Positions 50,908 to 59,887 of a DNA stretch of 64,000 bases are shown here, in pieces; the stretch's first letter is position 1; every line of letters starts with the position of its first letter. The notes beneath the pieces were generated by a model. The model was not told the DNA's origin. It saw only the letters and a list, made by a program, of their open reading frames with translations, and did no database searches. The translations under genes were made by a program, and so were the position numbers. The stretch comes from Novosphingobium guangzhouense (lineage in GTDB: Bacteria > Pseudomonadota > Alphaproteobacteria > Sphingomonadales > Sphingomonadaceae): contig NZ_LYMM01000026.1 of NCBI RefSeq assembly GCF_002896965.1, forward strand, positions 1-64,000, written 5' to 3'.

Positions 50908-53425
50908 GCTCGAGCTGGAAATCCCGGTCCTGCTGCCAGAAATACCCGACGCCAAAGATGCATGCGTCGGAAGGCTAATATCCACGTTGTCCGCCAAAGC
51001 TGGTGTCGAAAAGGCGCACCTTCGCTTTGACAACGGCACTCAAACGCCGACACTTTGCATCCATTTCGACCCTGACACGTTATCGGTCACTCGTCTGCGC
51101 GAACTGGTGCGTTCGGCAGGTGCCGAGCTCAGCACACGCTTTCGCCACAGGGTTTGGGAAGTCACCGGCATCAATCACGAGCGCAAGGCACGCACGGTTG
51201 AGCAGGCGTTGAAGCTTCATGGCGTTCTGGAAATCAGAGCCAGCGCCGCTGGCACTGTGAGTGTCGAGTACCAGGCGTTCGCCATAAAGGAGAGTGAAAT
51301 CCTTGCCGCAATGCGCAGGGTCGGCGTTGTGCCTGTCCCTGGTACAGCCCCGTCGCCGCATGCAAGGGATGACCATGCACCACACGACCATGGTGCGGGA
51401 GATCACAAACACAGCCACACCCACGGAGAAGATGAGAAGCATGGCCCTGGTGATGGGCACGATCACAGCCACGCGGACTTCCTAGGACCCAACACCGAGT
51501 TGATCTTCGCTCTGGGATGCGGTGCTTTGCTGGCGATCGGTTACCTCTTAGAGAGGTTTGCTGCCGGTCTACCGAACTGGGTGCCGACCGCGCTTTACAT
51601 TGCGGCGTACGGCCTTGGCGGCTTCTTCACTTTGCGAGAGGCAATCGACAACCTGCGGCTGCGCAAATTCGAGATCGATACACTGATGCTGGTCGCTGCC
51701 GCCGGCGCCGCAGCGCTGGGTGAGTTGGCAGAAGGTGCGCTCCTGCTCTTCCTATTCAGTTTTGGTCATGCGCTTGAACATTACGCGATGGGCCGGGCCA
51801 AGAAGGCGATCGAGGCGCTGGGGAAACTCGCGCCCGAAACTGCCACAGTACGCCGCGAGGGTACTACCAGTGAAATACCGGTCGAGGAGCTTGTCGTCGG
51901 TGATGTCGCCATCGTACGCCCCAATGAACGCCTTCCCGCGGACGGCTTTGTCCTCAAAGGCACAAGCGCGATAAACCAGGCTCCTGTCACCGGCGAGAGC
52001 ATCCCAGTCGACAAGGTGGCCGTCACCGATCTGGAGGCCGCCCGAGCGAAGCCCGACGCCATCGACGGCTCCAGCAAGGTCTTTGCAGGCACGATCAACG
52101 GAGGCGGTGCCATCGAGATCGAAGTGACAAGGCGGTCAAACGAGACGGCCCTTGCCAAGGTCGTGAAGATGGTGAGCGAGGCAGAAACGCAAAAGTCGCC
52201 CACGCAGCGCTTCACTGACAAGTTCGAGCGGGTCTTCGTTCCCGCAGTGCTGATCCTCGCGGTGACCTTGCTGTTCGCGTGGGTCGTGATCGACGAACCG
52301 TTCCGCGACAGCTTCTATCGTGCAATGGCCGTGCTCGTCGCAGCCAGCCCGTGTGCGCTGGCCATCGCCACGCCGAGTGCCGTCCTGTCGGGCGTCGCCC
52401 GCGCCGCGCGCGGCGGCGTCCTCGTCAAAGGAGGCGCGCCGCTGGAAAACCTCGGCTCACTCAAGGCAATCGCCTTCGACAAGACTGGCACGCTCACCGA
52501 GGGCAAGCCTCGCATCACCGACGTCGTGCCCGTGGATGGTGCCAGCGAAGCGGAGCTTCTCGCCATTGCCGTCGCGGTGGAGGATCTGAGCGACCATCCG
52601 CTGGCGCAGGCGATCGCCAAGGACGGTCGCGAGAGGCTCGCCGGTGCGGCACTTCTTGTCGCCTCGGAAATGAAGAGCCTGACCGGCCGCGGCGTCGTAG
52701 CGACGGTCGATGGTGAGGAGGTCTGGATCGGCAAGGCAGAAATGTTCGGGACCGAAGGCATTCCTCCTCTCGGCGTGGCCGCGACACAGGCGATCGCGGA
52801 TCTGCGGGAGAATGGCCGCACGACCATGGTCGTGCGCAAGGGCGCTCGCGATCTCGGCGCCATTGGCCTTATGGATACCCCTCGCGAGGCCGCGAAGGCT
52901 GCCCTCAAGCAGCTTCATGATCTGGGCATCAGCCGCATGATCATGATTTCCGGCGATCACCAGAAGGTTGCCGAGGCCATCGGGGCCGAAGTCGGCATCG
53001 ACGAGGCCTGGGGCAACCTGATGCCCGAGGACAAGGTCGATGCAATCAAGAAGATGGCCAAAGAGCATAAGGTCGCGATGGTTGGCGATGGAGTTAACGA
53101 TGCTCCGGCCATGGCCAGCGCAACGGTCGGTATCGCCATGGGCGCTGCGGGATCGGATGTTGCGCTCGAAACGGCTGATGTGGCCCTTATGGCTGATGAC
53201 CTTGCCCACCTCCCATTTGCAGTCGGCCTGAGCCGCCATACCCGTGGCATCATCCGTCAGAATGTCTTCGTAAGTCTGGGCATTGTCGCATTCTTGGTTC
53301 CCGCCACCATCTTGGGGCTGGGCATTGGGCCTGCGGTGGCCGTCCACGAAGGCTCCACCCTCCTTGTGGTTATCAATGCCTTGCGGCTGCTGGCTTACCG
53401 AGATCCAACGGGGAGGACTGCCTGA
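50897..53425 (+). CDS. Heavy-metal P1B-type ATPase (ZntA/CadA-like)
   Basis: 842 aa from ATG 50897 (AAAAGGAG upstream). Membrane metal site Ser484-Pro-Cys486 (SPCALA), phosphorylated Asp528 in DKTGTLTEGKPR, and GDGVNDAPAMASATVGIAMG near residue 730. Exports Zn/Cd/Pb using ATP. Two N-terminal domains look like HMA domains but lack the CxxC metal motif; instead a His/Asp-rich stretch (residues ~155-195: DDHAPHDHGAGDHKHSH...) precedes the first membrane helix. Last gene of the right arm. Confidence 0.9.
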   Translation: MTDKLELEIPVLLPEIPDAKDACVGRLISTLSAKAGVEKAHLRFDNGTQTPTLCIHFDPDTLSVTRLRELVRSAGAELSTRFRHRVWEVTGINHERKARTVEQALKLHGVLEIRASAAGTVSVEYQAFAIKESEILAAMRRVGVVPVPGTAPSPHARDDHAPHDHGAGDHKHSHTHGEDEKHGPGDGHDHSHADFLGPNTELIFALGCGALLAIGYLLERFAAGLPNWVPTALYIAAYGLGGFFTLREAIDNLRLRKFEIDTLMLVAAAGAAALGELAEGALLLFLFSFGHALEHYAMGRAKKAIEALGKLAPETATVRREGTTSEIPVEELVVGDVAIVRPNERLPADGFVLKGTSAINQAPVTGESIPVDKVAVTDLEAARAKPDAIDGSSKVFAGTINGGGAIEIEVTRRSNETALAKVVKMVSEAETQKSPTQRFTDKFERVFVPAVLILAVTLLFAWVVIDEPFRDSFYRAMAVLVAASPCALAIATPSAVLSGVARAARGGVLVKGGAPLENLGSLKAIAFDKTGTLTEGKPRITDVVPVDGASEAELLAIAVAVEDLSDHPLAQAIAKDGRERLAGAALLVASEMKSLTGRGVVATVDGEEVWIGKAEMFGTEGIPPLGVAATQAIADLRENGRTTMVVRKGARDLGAIGLMDTPREAAKAALKQLHDLGISRMIMISGDHQKVAEAIGAEVGIDEAWGNLMPEDKVDAIKKMAKEHKVAMVGDGVNDAPAMASATVGIAMGAAGSDVALETADVALMADDLAHLPFAVGLSRHTRGIIRQNVFVSLGIVAFLVPATILGLGIGPAVAVHEGSTLLVVINALRLLAYRDPTGRTA

Positions 53426-53782
53426 CGCCGACAAGGCCTGCGCGTCCGACCAACATCGGCATCGTGAAACAGCCTGACCCAGCGGAGATAGTGTTCGAAG
53501 CGTGCTTGCGACGCGTAACGCAGCGTTACAGCAGCATGGCTACTAGACGGCTTAACGCTGGGTGGGTCTCTGGCTATGGTAGAAGCTGCCGTTCGAAACC
53601 CTATCGATGAATGGCGCATTTTTTTATCAGCAGCCGACGCCGCGTGAGCGGCTGCCATGCTCGAACCCCGGCTCTAATTCGGACGGTCGCCTACCGGCCA
53701 ACGACTCCCTGAATTACTGTGCTGCGAAAATGGAGGGGGAACGGGGTTTGCGCGCAATTTATGCGCGCAAGGGAGATCTCCC
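53426..53782. other. Junction between metal island and backbone, no gene
   Basis: About 357 bases with no convincing gene. It holds a 15-base palindrome (53515-53529) and ends with a GGGAGA ribosome binding site for the next gene. Gene content changes here from metal/stress to plasmid backbone. Confidence 0.5.
53515..53529. promoter_or_regulatory. Palindrome GTAACGC-A-GCGTTAC
   Basis: Perfect seven-base arms around one base, in the island/backbone junction. Possible protein-binding site. Confidence 0.4.
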
Positions 53783-54223
53783 ATGTCCGATCACTACATC
53801 ATGACCGCCTGCAGCCAATACCCGCAGACCTATGTCGCGGAACGCGCCGATCATGCCAAGGCTCTGGCGGACTATCGCCAGAAAGATCCCGAAGCCTTCC
53901 TCATGACGTGCGACGCCTACCAGAAGGCCGAGGTCGAGCGCACGATGGCGAAGTTTCCACTCACGCGCGTCACACAGCGCTTCTACGACCACATGCTCGG
54001 CATCCTACCACCGATCTACAGCCGCTTCAGCCCCGGTTGGTTCGTCAGCGAACCCGTCGTGCAGCGCGTCTACATGCAGTTCATCGAGCATAAGGGCCGC
54101 TTCTATGCCGGCTATGCCAACCTCAGCATGACCGACCGCAAATGCTGGACGATCGCCGACATCGAGGCGCTCGAAGCGAGCGGTAATATCACCGAGGTCG
54201 ACTGGTTCTCGGAAGACTCCTGA
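53783..54223 (+). CDS. DUF1419-like plasmid protein
   Basis: 146 aa. The core YDHMLGILPPIYSRF...VYMQFIEHKGRFYAGYANLSM follows the pattern of DUF1419, a plasmid family of unknown function. RBS GGGAGAT. No catalytic motif seen. First gene of the right backbone block, which runs in one direction to the end of the window. Confidence 0.75.
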   Translation: MSDHYIMTACSQYPQTYVAERADHAKALADYRQKDPEAFLMTCDAYQKAEVERTMAKFPLTRVTQRFYDHMLGILPPIYSRFSPGWFVSEPVVQRVYMQFIEHKGRFYAGYANLSMTDRKCWTIADIEALEASGNITEVDWFSEDS

Positions 54224-54309
54224 TGCGGCCTGAAGATCAGAGCCTCTGAGTTGAGGGGGAAGGGAAGATCGAGCGCGTGAATGCGCTCGGTCTGACCCGG
54301 AGTCCTACC

Positions 54310-54981
54310 ATGACCTACGACGTCCCGTTCCGTCACATGCAGGCGATCGACCCCAGCAGTCTCACCACCATCACCGCAACGCTTCATGCCATCAATCGGG
54401 CCATGGAAGATTGCCGCATTGCTGGCGTCGATCCCGACCACGACCCGGCGATCGCGCTGCTCGCGCGCCATTTCGCGACTGTCACCGCCAACCGCGGCGA
54501 TGATGACAGTCTGCGCTTCGCCTGCAGCCGCCGTATGGCCGAAATCGAGCGCTTTCCCGCGCTTCTTACCCTGGCGGTGCGCGGCGTTGCCCATGACCGG
54601 GTAGCCAAGGAGCGATTCCACGCCGACGGGCGCAAGGCCATGAAGGCGCTCGCGCTGGAAATCGGCCTCGCCCCAGGCAGCTTCACCATCAGTTCCATGC
54701 CCAGCGATCCCGCGATCGCAGGATACGTCGCGCTGTCGAGCGATGACATTTCGATCATGCTCAGCGTGGGCCCGCTCCATGAAGGCAACGAGGTGCAATA
54801 CTTCGCCAAGCGCGGTCCTGCAGCCGGTCAGAAACTGCGCTTTGCCCCCATGCGCGACTTCGTCCGGCGTGCCCGCTTTGCCGCCCGCATCCGCCGCGAT
54901 CTGCGCCTCGATGCCATCCTCCCATCGCCCGCGCCCGTCGAGAATACGGCGACCATCAACCGCGAACCCATCGCCGCTTAG
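54310..54981 (+). CDS. Hypothetical plasmid protein, 223 aa
   Basis: Start at ATG 54310 (a GTG at 54277 is possible but poorer). Mixed alpha/beta, soluble, with a basic C-terminal helix (FVRRARFAARIRRDLRL). No motif recognised. Preceded by a G/A-rich element (54253-54264). Twelve bases before the next gene. Confidence 0.65.
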   Translation: MTYDVPFRHMQAIDPSSLTTITATLHAINRAMEDCRIAGVDPDHDPAIALLARHFATVTANRGDDDSLRFACSRRMAEIERFPALLTLAVRGVAHDRVAKERFHADGRKAMKALALEIGLAPGSFTISSMPSDPAIAGYVALSSDDISIMLSVGPLHEGNEVQYFAKRGPAAGQKLRFAPMRDFVRRARFAARIRRDLRLDAILPSPAPVENTATINREPIAA

Positions 54982-54992
54982 GGAGACATCCC

Positions 54993-55292
54993 ATGCTCAC
55001 CAACCAACAGGTTGTCGATCAGGTCCGCAGCGATGCCGCACGGATCGAACGGTTCGTGCAGCGCCGCGAGACTTTCCTCGATGCGCTGGATTGGACAATG
55101 CTCACTTGTGAACAGGTTCATGAAGCTGCCATGCTGGACTTCATGCTGGAAGATGACCTTGCCGAAGCCCTCCAGCGGGTTTCCATGGCGGAAAGCCTCG
55201 CTGCGATGGGGCTTCCCCTCGTCCCCACCTTCATCCGCTACAAGCCGTTCCCGCGCCCCTGGCACGCGGAATGGCTTACCTTGGTGAACTGA
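54993..55292 (+). CDS. Hypothetical protein, 99 aa
   Basis: Acidic, helical 99-aa protein with a GGGAGA ribosome binding site. Contains ERFVQRRETFLDALDWTMLTCEQVHEAAMLDFMLEDDLAEAL. No family recognised; its neighbours are also uncharacterised. Confidence 0.65.
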   Translation: MLTNQQVVDQVRSDAARIERFVQRRETFLDALDWTMLTCEQVHEAAMLDFMLEDDLAEALQRVSMAESLAAMGLPLVPTFIRYKPFPRPWHAEWLTLVN

Positions 55293-55306
55293 CCGGAGAT
55301 CCCCTC

Positions 55307-55822
55307 ATGAGCCGATACGATTTCGCCGGGAAGGGCGTCGCGAGCAGCGTCGCCATCGGATACGACCGGCCTCTGTCGACATTTTTCGTGCAGGTCATGC
55401 AGCCCCATCCCCGCATCGAGGGTGAGGAAGCAACCTACATCTGGAAGGGTAGTGCCCCCGGAGAGCTTCCCACCGCTGCAGACGCAATCGCTATTGCGAC
55501 CGAATATGCCGATCTGCCTAAGGATCTTGGCTCGAAGCTGGAAACCGATCGCCTGAAGACGCTCGGCACCTTCGACGGCCCCGCCCAGCTGGCCGCCAAG
55601 CCCTTCATCCAGGCATCGCCGCCGCCGATCCACACCGAGGCCGACGCCCGCGAAGCCGGCTACACGCGCGCGGTGCTTGCAGACAGCACGCACCATACGC
55701 TCGAATTGCTGATCGAACCCGGCGCAGACCTCGATTCCATCTTCCTCGCCTTCGACCGCGACGCGAACGAAATGCTCCATGTGCATGGCTGGAACTTCAC
55801 GATCGAGCCTGAAGCCCCTTGA
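55307..55822 (+). CDS. Hypothetical protein, 171 aa
   Basis: Start at ATG 55307, set by GGAGAT nine bases upstream. Beta-rich core (SSVAIGYDRPLSTFFVQVM) and a C-terminal strand-helix (THHTLELLIEPGADLDSIFLAFDRD). No catalytic motif. Followed by a G/A-rich element (55826-55846). Confidence 0.65.
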   Translation: MSRYDFAGKGVASSVAIGYDRPLSTFFVQVMQPHPRIEGEEATYIWKGSAPGELPTAADAIAIATEYADLPKDLGSKLETDRLKTLGTFDGPAQLAAKPFIQASPPPIHTEADAREAGYTRAVLADSTHHTLELLIEPGADLDSIFLAFDRDANEMLHVHGWNFTIEPEAP

Positions 55823-55825
55823 GAT

Positions 55826-55846
55826 GAGGGGGAAAGGGACAGGCGA
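55826..55846 (+). repeat. G/A-rich intergenic element, copy f
   Basis: Its last 19 bases match 18 of 19 with the element at 59847-59865 (GGGGGAAGGGGACAGGCGA there). Lies between two genes directly after a stop. Confidence 0.6.
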
Positions 55847-55872
55847 TCCATGGAGGATCGACGGAGGTTCCC

Positions 55873-56379
55873 TTGTCCTACACCATCGACATTGGCGCAG
55901 CGCCTGCGAACGCCCATTGCGCCCAGCTTGGCCACACCCCGGATTTCGAGCGGGTCAATCGCTTCGAGATCGACGCCTACCGCATCGGCATCATCGCGAT
56001 CCATGGCCTTCCCCCTGAAGGCTGCCGCCTCACCAGCAAGCCCAACCGCCACGATTTTGGCACCTACCGCACTCTCGTCCTGCATATCGACGACGAGAAC
56101 GACGCTGCGGTCGCCGCCTATGCCGAGGCCGTCGAAGACGGGCTTGGCTCCTGGATCGAAGCCGCGATTGCGTGCCCCGTCGAATATGACGGCAATGTCG
56201 CCACCATTCCGAGGCCCGAACTCGACGAAGTGACGATCGGCGCGCTGCTGACCACCCGCCCCGGCGCAAACGGCCGCTTCGCGATCCCCGCGTTCGAGAC
56301 CATCCACACCAACCTTTCGGCCGCATTCCCCGAACTCGCCGAGGCCGCCCGCGCGCGTCTCGCCGGCGATGCCGCCTGA
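55873..56379 (+). CDS. Hypothetical protein, 168 aa (TTG start)
   Basis: Starts at TTG 55873 with GGAGG six bases upstream; the good ribosome binding site decides this start. Alpha/beta with an acidic stretch (DDENDAAVAAYAEAVEDGLGSWIEAAI). Function unknown. Eighteen bases before the next gene. Confidence 0.65.
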   Translation: MSYTIDIGAAPANAHCAQLGHTPDFERVNRFEIDAYRIGIIAIHGLPPEGCRLTSKPNRHDFGTYRTLVLHIDDENDAAVAAYAEAVEDGLGSWIEAAIACPVEYDGNVATIPRPELDEVTIGALLTTRPGANGRFAIPAFETIHTNLSAAFPELAEAARARLAGDAA

Positions 56380-56396
56380 AGCGCAGGAGATCCATC

Positions 56397-57179
56397 ATGG
56401 CGAATAACTACCTCACCAGCTCCTTCATCCTCGAGATGACCGCCGAGGATGCCGAAATGGTCAGGCTGGCGCAGCGCGCAAGCGAGATCGTCGAAGACCC
56501 CTGTATAAGCGATACCGGGCGCGACCTCGCATACGCCGACCTTGGGCCGCGCTTCGCCGCACTCTTCCCGCCCAAGGACGATGACGATTTCGGGAGCTTT
56601 CTCGACCTCTTCGACGATCCCGACTTCCCGACGTTCGACTGCAGCATCGTCATCAGCGAACCCGATGCCGAGGGGCAGTGCAAAGTCAGCTTCAGCGGCA
56701 ACCAGTTTGGCGTCGATCAGGTGGCGAACCTGATTTTCGCCGCCTGCAAGTCCGCGCTCCCTTGCGCCTTCTCCTGGGCCCATACCTGCGATGCCCTGCG
56801 GCCCGACGAGTTCGGCGGAGGCTGCGTCATCATCACCGATGCCGGAATCGATTTTCACAGCACGACCGGGATCATCGGGCGCGTACTCGGCACCGGCGCC
56901 GGTCCCTCCGAAACCCCCAAGCCGCTATTCGATCCGGCGCTCGTCTCCATCGAGCAGAAGCGCTTCAGCCATACCCAATGGGAAATCCTGGTCTGCTACA
57001 ACGGTCAGCGCATCGAGCAGTATGGCGACAAGATCGAGCTGGCCGGGAAGGAATATCGAGGACACCCGCGCGAGGTGTGGATGGCAGTCGCCTATCGCGA
57101 AGCGATCGCGCGTGACATGGCCAGCAGGCTTCCCGTCGTCGAGGAAGCCGCGATCACCGCCCATCTGAACACGCACTGA
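56397..57179 (+). CDS. Hypothetical plasmid protein, 260 aa
   Basis: 260 aa with a CAGGAGA ribosome binding site. Acidic N-terminal half (DDDDFGSFLDLFDDPDFPTFDCSIVISEPDAEGQ), then an alpha/beta domain ending in a helix. No known motif recognised. Ends four bases before the PP-loop gene. Confidence 0.65.
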   Translation: MANNYLTSSFILEMTAEDAEMVRLAQRASEIVEDPCISDTGRDLAYADLGPRFAALFPPKDDDDFGSFLDLFDDPDFPTFDCSIVISEPDAEGQCKVSFSGNQFGVDQVANLIFAACKSALPCAFSWAHTCDALRPDEFGGGCVIITDAGIDFHSTTGIIGRVLGTGAGPSETPKPLFDPALVSIEQKRFSHTQWEILVCYNGQRIEQYGDKIELAGKEYRGHPREVWMAVAYREAIARDMASRLPVVEEAAITAHLNTH

Positions 57180-57183
57180 CCCC

Positions 57184-58314
57184 ATGCTGCACCAGCATCT
57201 GCAGCCTGCCGGCGCCACGCCGGCAGGACTGCCTTCGCTCGCCCTGCCTGCCGAGATCCGCGCCGCGATCAAGGCCGGGGCCTGGATCGTCTTCAACGTC
57301 TCGGGGGGCAAAGATTCCTCCGCCGCCATGTTCGCCGTCTCGATCGTGCTCGATCAGCTCGGCCACCCCAGAAACCGCCGCCTTGTCATCCATGCCGACC
57401 TCGGCCGCGCCGAATGGGAAAGCACGCCCGCCATGGTGGAACGGCTCGCAGCACTTGCGGATCTTCCGCTCTGCGTCGTGCGCCGTAATGCCGGCGACCT
57501 CTTCGACCGCTGGGCGCAGCGCTTCGAAAACGGCAAGCGCCGCTACGAAGCCCTTGAAACCTACAACCTGATCGGGCCGTGGTCTTCGGCCTCGCTGCGC
57601 TTCTGTACCTCCGAGGCCAAGGCCCATGTGATCGGCCCGCACCTGGCGCGCACCCTGCGCGGCGAAACCATCATCAACGTGCTCGGCATCCGCCGCGACG
57701 AAAGCACCGCGCGATCGAAGACGCCCGAATGGAAAGCCGACACGCGCTACGCCAGTGCAGACAATGCCCATGGCACGCGCATGATGCTCTGGCATCCCAT
57801 CGTCGAATGGACGACGGCCGAAGTCTTCGCGGCCCATGCCCATCTCGGTATCCCGCTCCACGAAGCCTATACCTGCTACTCCAGTTCGCGGCTTTCCTGC
57901 CGGTTCTGCGTCCTGCAGTCGATCGCCGATGCCCGCGCTTCAGCCAGCGCTCCTGCGAACCGCGATGCGCTGATCCACCTATGCGGTCTTGAGGCGCAGT
58001 CCACCTTCTCGTTTCAGCCCGCACGCTGGCTTGCCGATACGGCTCCCGATCTTCTCCCACGCGACCTGCAGATCCGCATCGCGGCCGCCAAGATCGACGC
58101 CCACCAGCGGCGCGAGGCCGAGGGCGCGATGCCCAAGGGCCTGCGCTACGTGAAAGGCTGGCCACCGCGCTTGCCGACCCTCTCCGAGGCCGCGGCCATA
58201 GCCAGGGCCCGCGCGCCGATCCTCGCACGCCACCAGCTCGCCAACCGCTTCCCGACAGCCCGCGCCGTGCGGGACCGCTTTGCCGACCTCATCGACCAGC
58301 GCCGCAGCGCCTGA
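57184..58314 (+). CDS. PP-loop protein, PAPS-reductase family (1)
   Basis: 376 aa. PP-loop ATP pyrophosphatase motif Ser40-Gly-Gly-Lys-Asp-Ser-Ser46 (VSGGKDSSAAMFA), then GxRxxES-like GIRRDESTARSKTPEW and a Cys-rich part with RFCTSEAK, YTCYSSSRLSCRFC. This is the PAPS-reductase/DndC superfamily, but no sulfate-assimilation genes are near. Plasmid relatives act in tRNA or DNA thiolation, or are unknown. A second, cut-off PP-loop gene lies at the window end. Confidence 0.85.
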   Translation: MLHQHLQPAGATPAGLPSLALPAEIRAAIKAGAWIVFNVSGGKDSSAAMFAVSIVLDQLGHPRNRRLVIHADLGRAEWESTPAMVERLAALADLPLCVVRRNAGDLFDRWAQRFENGKRRYEALETYNLIGPWSSASLRFCTSEAKAHVIGPHLARTLRGETIINVLGIRRDESTARSKTPEWKADTRYASADNAHGTRMMLWHPIVEWTTAEVFAAHAHLGIPLHEAYTCYSSSRLSCRFCVLQSIADARASASAPANRDALIHLCGLEAQSTFSFQPARWLADTAPDLLPRDLQIRIAAAKIDAHQRREAEGAMPKGLRYVKGWPPRLPTLSEAAAIARARAPILARHQLANRFPTARAVRDRFADLIDQRRSA

Positions 58315-58336
58315 CCCATCGCGAAAGGATACTGTC

Positions 58337-59818
58337 ATGACCGCTTCCACAGAGCATCCCATCATGTCCCAGGCCGAAGCCGTTGCGCTCGGCTTCGCCG
58401 GCTTCAACGACGTGCCGCACAAGCCGATCGACGTCCCCGATGGCGAATACACCATCACCGCCAGAACGAGCGACGGTCGCCGCGTCACCTTCTGTTTCCT
58501 GCCCGATAGGGAACGCAGCCCTGCCGGGTTTGTCGACATCCAGTACCACGATGCCGGCACGTCCATCCCGAACGCCAACGGCGGGCATTCGCCGACCTTC
58601 AACGCCTTCGGCATCGGACGCGGCGGACGCCATATCCTCGACTCCCGCCCGCTCGATGAAGCCGATCGCCCCTCCATTCTCGTGCTCATGCTCGACAAGG
58701 CCGGAAACGAGGCCAAGCCGTCGCCGCGCGCGAAGGCGCGCACCGTTGGGGGACGCCGCGAGGTTTCGTGGAGCTTCGGGGAAGGCCCGATCTTCCCCGG
58801 CTACACGAACGACAGCGAGTGGAACGGCTTTCTCAACATCACCGTCGACGAAGCCACCTGGCCGCATGTTCGCGCAGAACTTCTTTCGAGCGCCGATGGC
58901 GACCGCAAGCTGATCGCGTCGGTGAACGCTCTGAAGCCCAAGGCCGGGTATGTATCGCTCGCCTTCGGCTACACAACGCAGGAAGTCGAAACGCGGTGGG
59001 CTCTGCAATTCCCCGACTATCCGATTGCCTGCATGCCGCCCATTCCGGGAGACTGGACGGACAAGAGCTGGCGCAACGACACCAAGCCCAGCTTCGAAGT
59101 CTGCACCGGGCCGATGGGCGAGCCCGTCGAAATGTGGATCGACTATCCCGAAGCCGCGCTGCGCGAAATTGCGAGCGAGCCGCGCTTTGGGCTCTACCGC
59201 CGCAATGCCGAAGACGAGCTTGAGGCCATCTACACCGGCGAGGATTACGCCAAGGCCATGGAGCATGCCAACCGCGAGGCCCTTGCCTGCGCATTCGCCA
59301 AGGCGCTCGCCCATGAAATGACGCCTGACGAATGGCAGACCATGCGGATCAACAACCAGACGATCACGCCGGGATGCTGCGCGTCACATGACTTCCTTGA
59401 TGCCAACATGGTCATGCTGGCCGTGTGGCTGACCTATCGCGGCGAGCAGCTGATCGCCCGAGGAGCGATCACCGGCATTGGCGATGACCTCGATCACGTC
59501 AACGCGGCTTGGGCGATCGCCAGAGAGCGCTACATTACCTCCAGCGCCGAAGGCGAGCGCTTCGACCTCTGGCGCTGCAGCGGGCTCACCGTACCAGACC
59601 TTTCGGCCGCAGGCTGCGAAATGGGCGACAATGACCCATACATCCGGCCTGGTCGCGTCTACGAGCCCGGCCATATCGAACTGGATGAGGAAAAGGGCCT
59701 CATCGTCACCATCGGAAATTCGATCCGCACCTTCGAAAACCAGATCGAGGCCGAGGGGCACCTCTGGCGGGCCTATGCTGCCTCCGAGTTCACCCTACAG
59801 CCCGAGGCCGCAGGCTGA
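58337..59818 (+). CDS. Large hypothetical plasmid protein, 493 aa
   Basis: Start at ATG 58337 with AAGGA upstream, rather than 58280. First half (residues ~40-190) is a beta-rich region (GEYTITARTSDGRRVTFCFLPDRE; FVDIQYHDAGTSIP), then a charged central part and a C-terminal alpha/beta domain (ERYITSSAEGERFDLWRCSGLTVPD). No family recognised. Lies between the PP-loop gene and the HerA-like ATPase and may share their job. Confidence 0.7.
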   Translation: MTASTEHPIMSQAEAVALGFAGFNDVPHKPIDVPDGEYTITARTSDGRRVTFCFLPDRERSPAGFVDIQYHDAGTSIPNANGGHSPTFNAFGIGRGGRHILDSRPLDEADRPSILVLMLDKAGNEAKPSPRAKARTVGGRREVSWSFGEGPIFPGYTNDSEWNGFLNITVDEATWPHVRAELLSSADGDRKLIASVNALKPKAGYVSLAFGYTTQEVETRWALQFPDYPIACMPPIPGDWTDKSWRNDTKPSFEVCTGPMGEPVEMWIDYPEAALREIASEPRFGLYRRNAEDELEAIYTGEDYAKAMEHANREALACAFAKALAHEMTPDEWQTMRINNQTITPGCCASHDFLDANMVMLAVWLTYRGEQLIARGAITGIGDDLDHVNAAWAIARERYITSSAEGERFDLWRCSGLTVPDLSAAGCEMGDNDPYIRPGRVYEPGHIELDEEKGLIVTIGNSIRTFENQIEAEGHLWRAYAASEFTLQPEAAG

Positions 59819-59846
59819 TCGAGACGCCGATGCTCACTTGAGGGAA

Positions 59847-59865
59847 GGGGGAAGGGGACAGGCGA
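59847..59865 (+). repeat. G/A-rich intergenic element, copy g
   Basis: GGGGGAAGGGGACAGGCGA between the 493-aa protein and the HerA-like ATPase. Matches the copy at 55828-55846 in 18 of 19 bases. Confidence 0.6.
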
Positions 59866-59887
59866 GCAACCCGAAAGGAGCCGCCCC

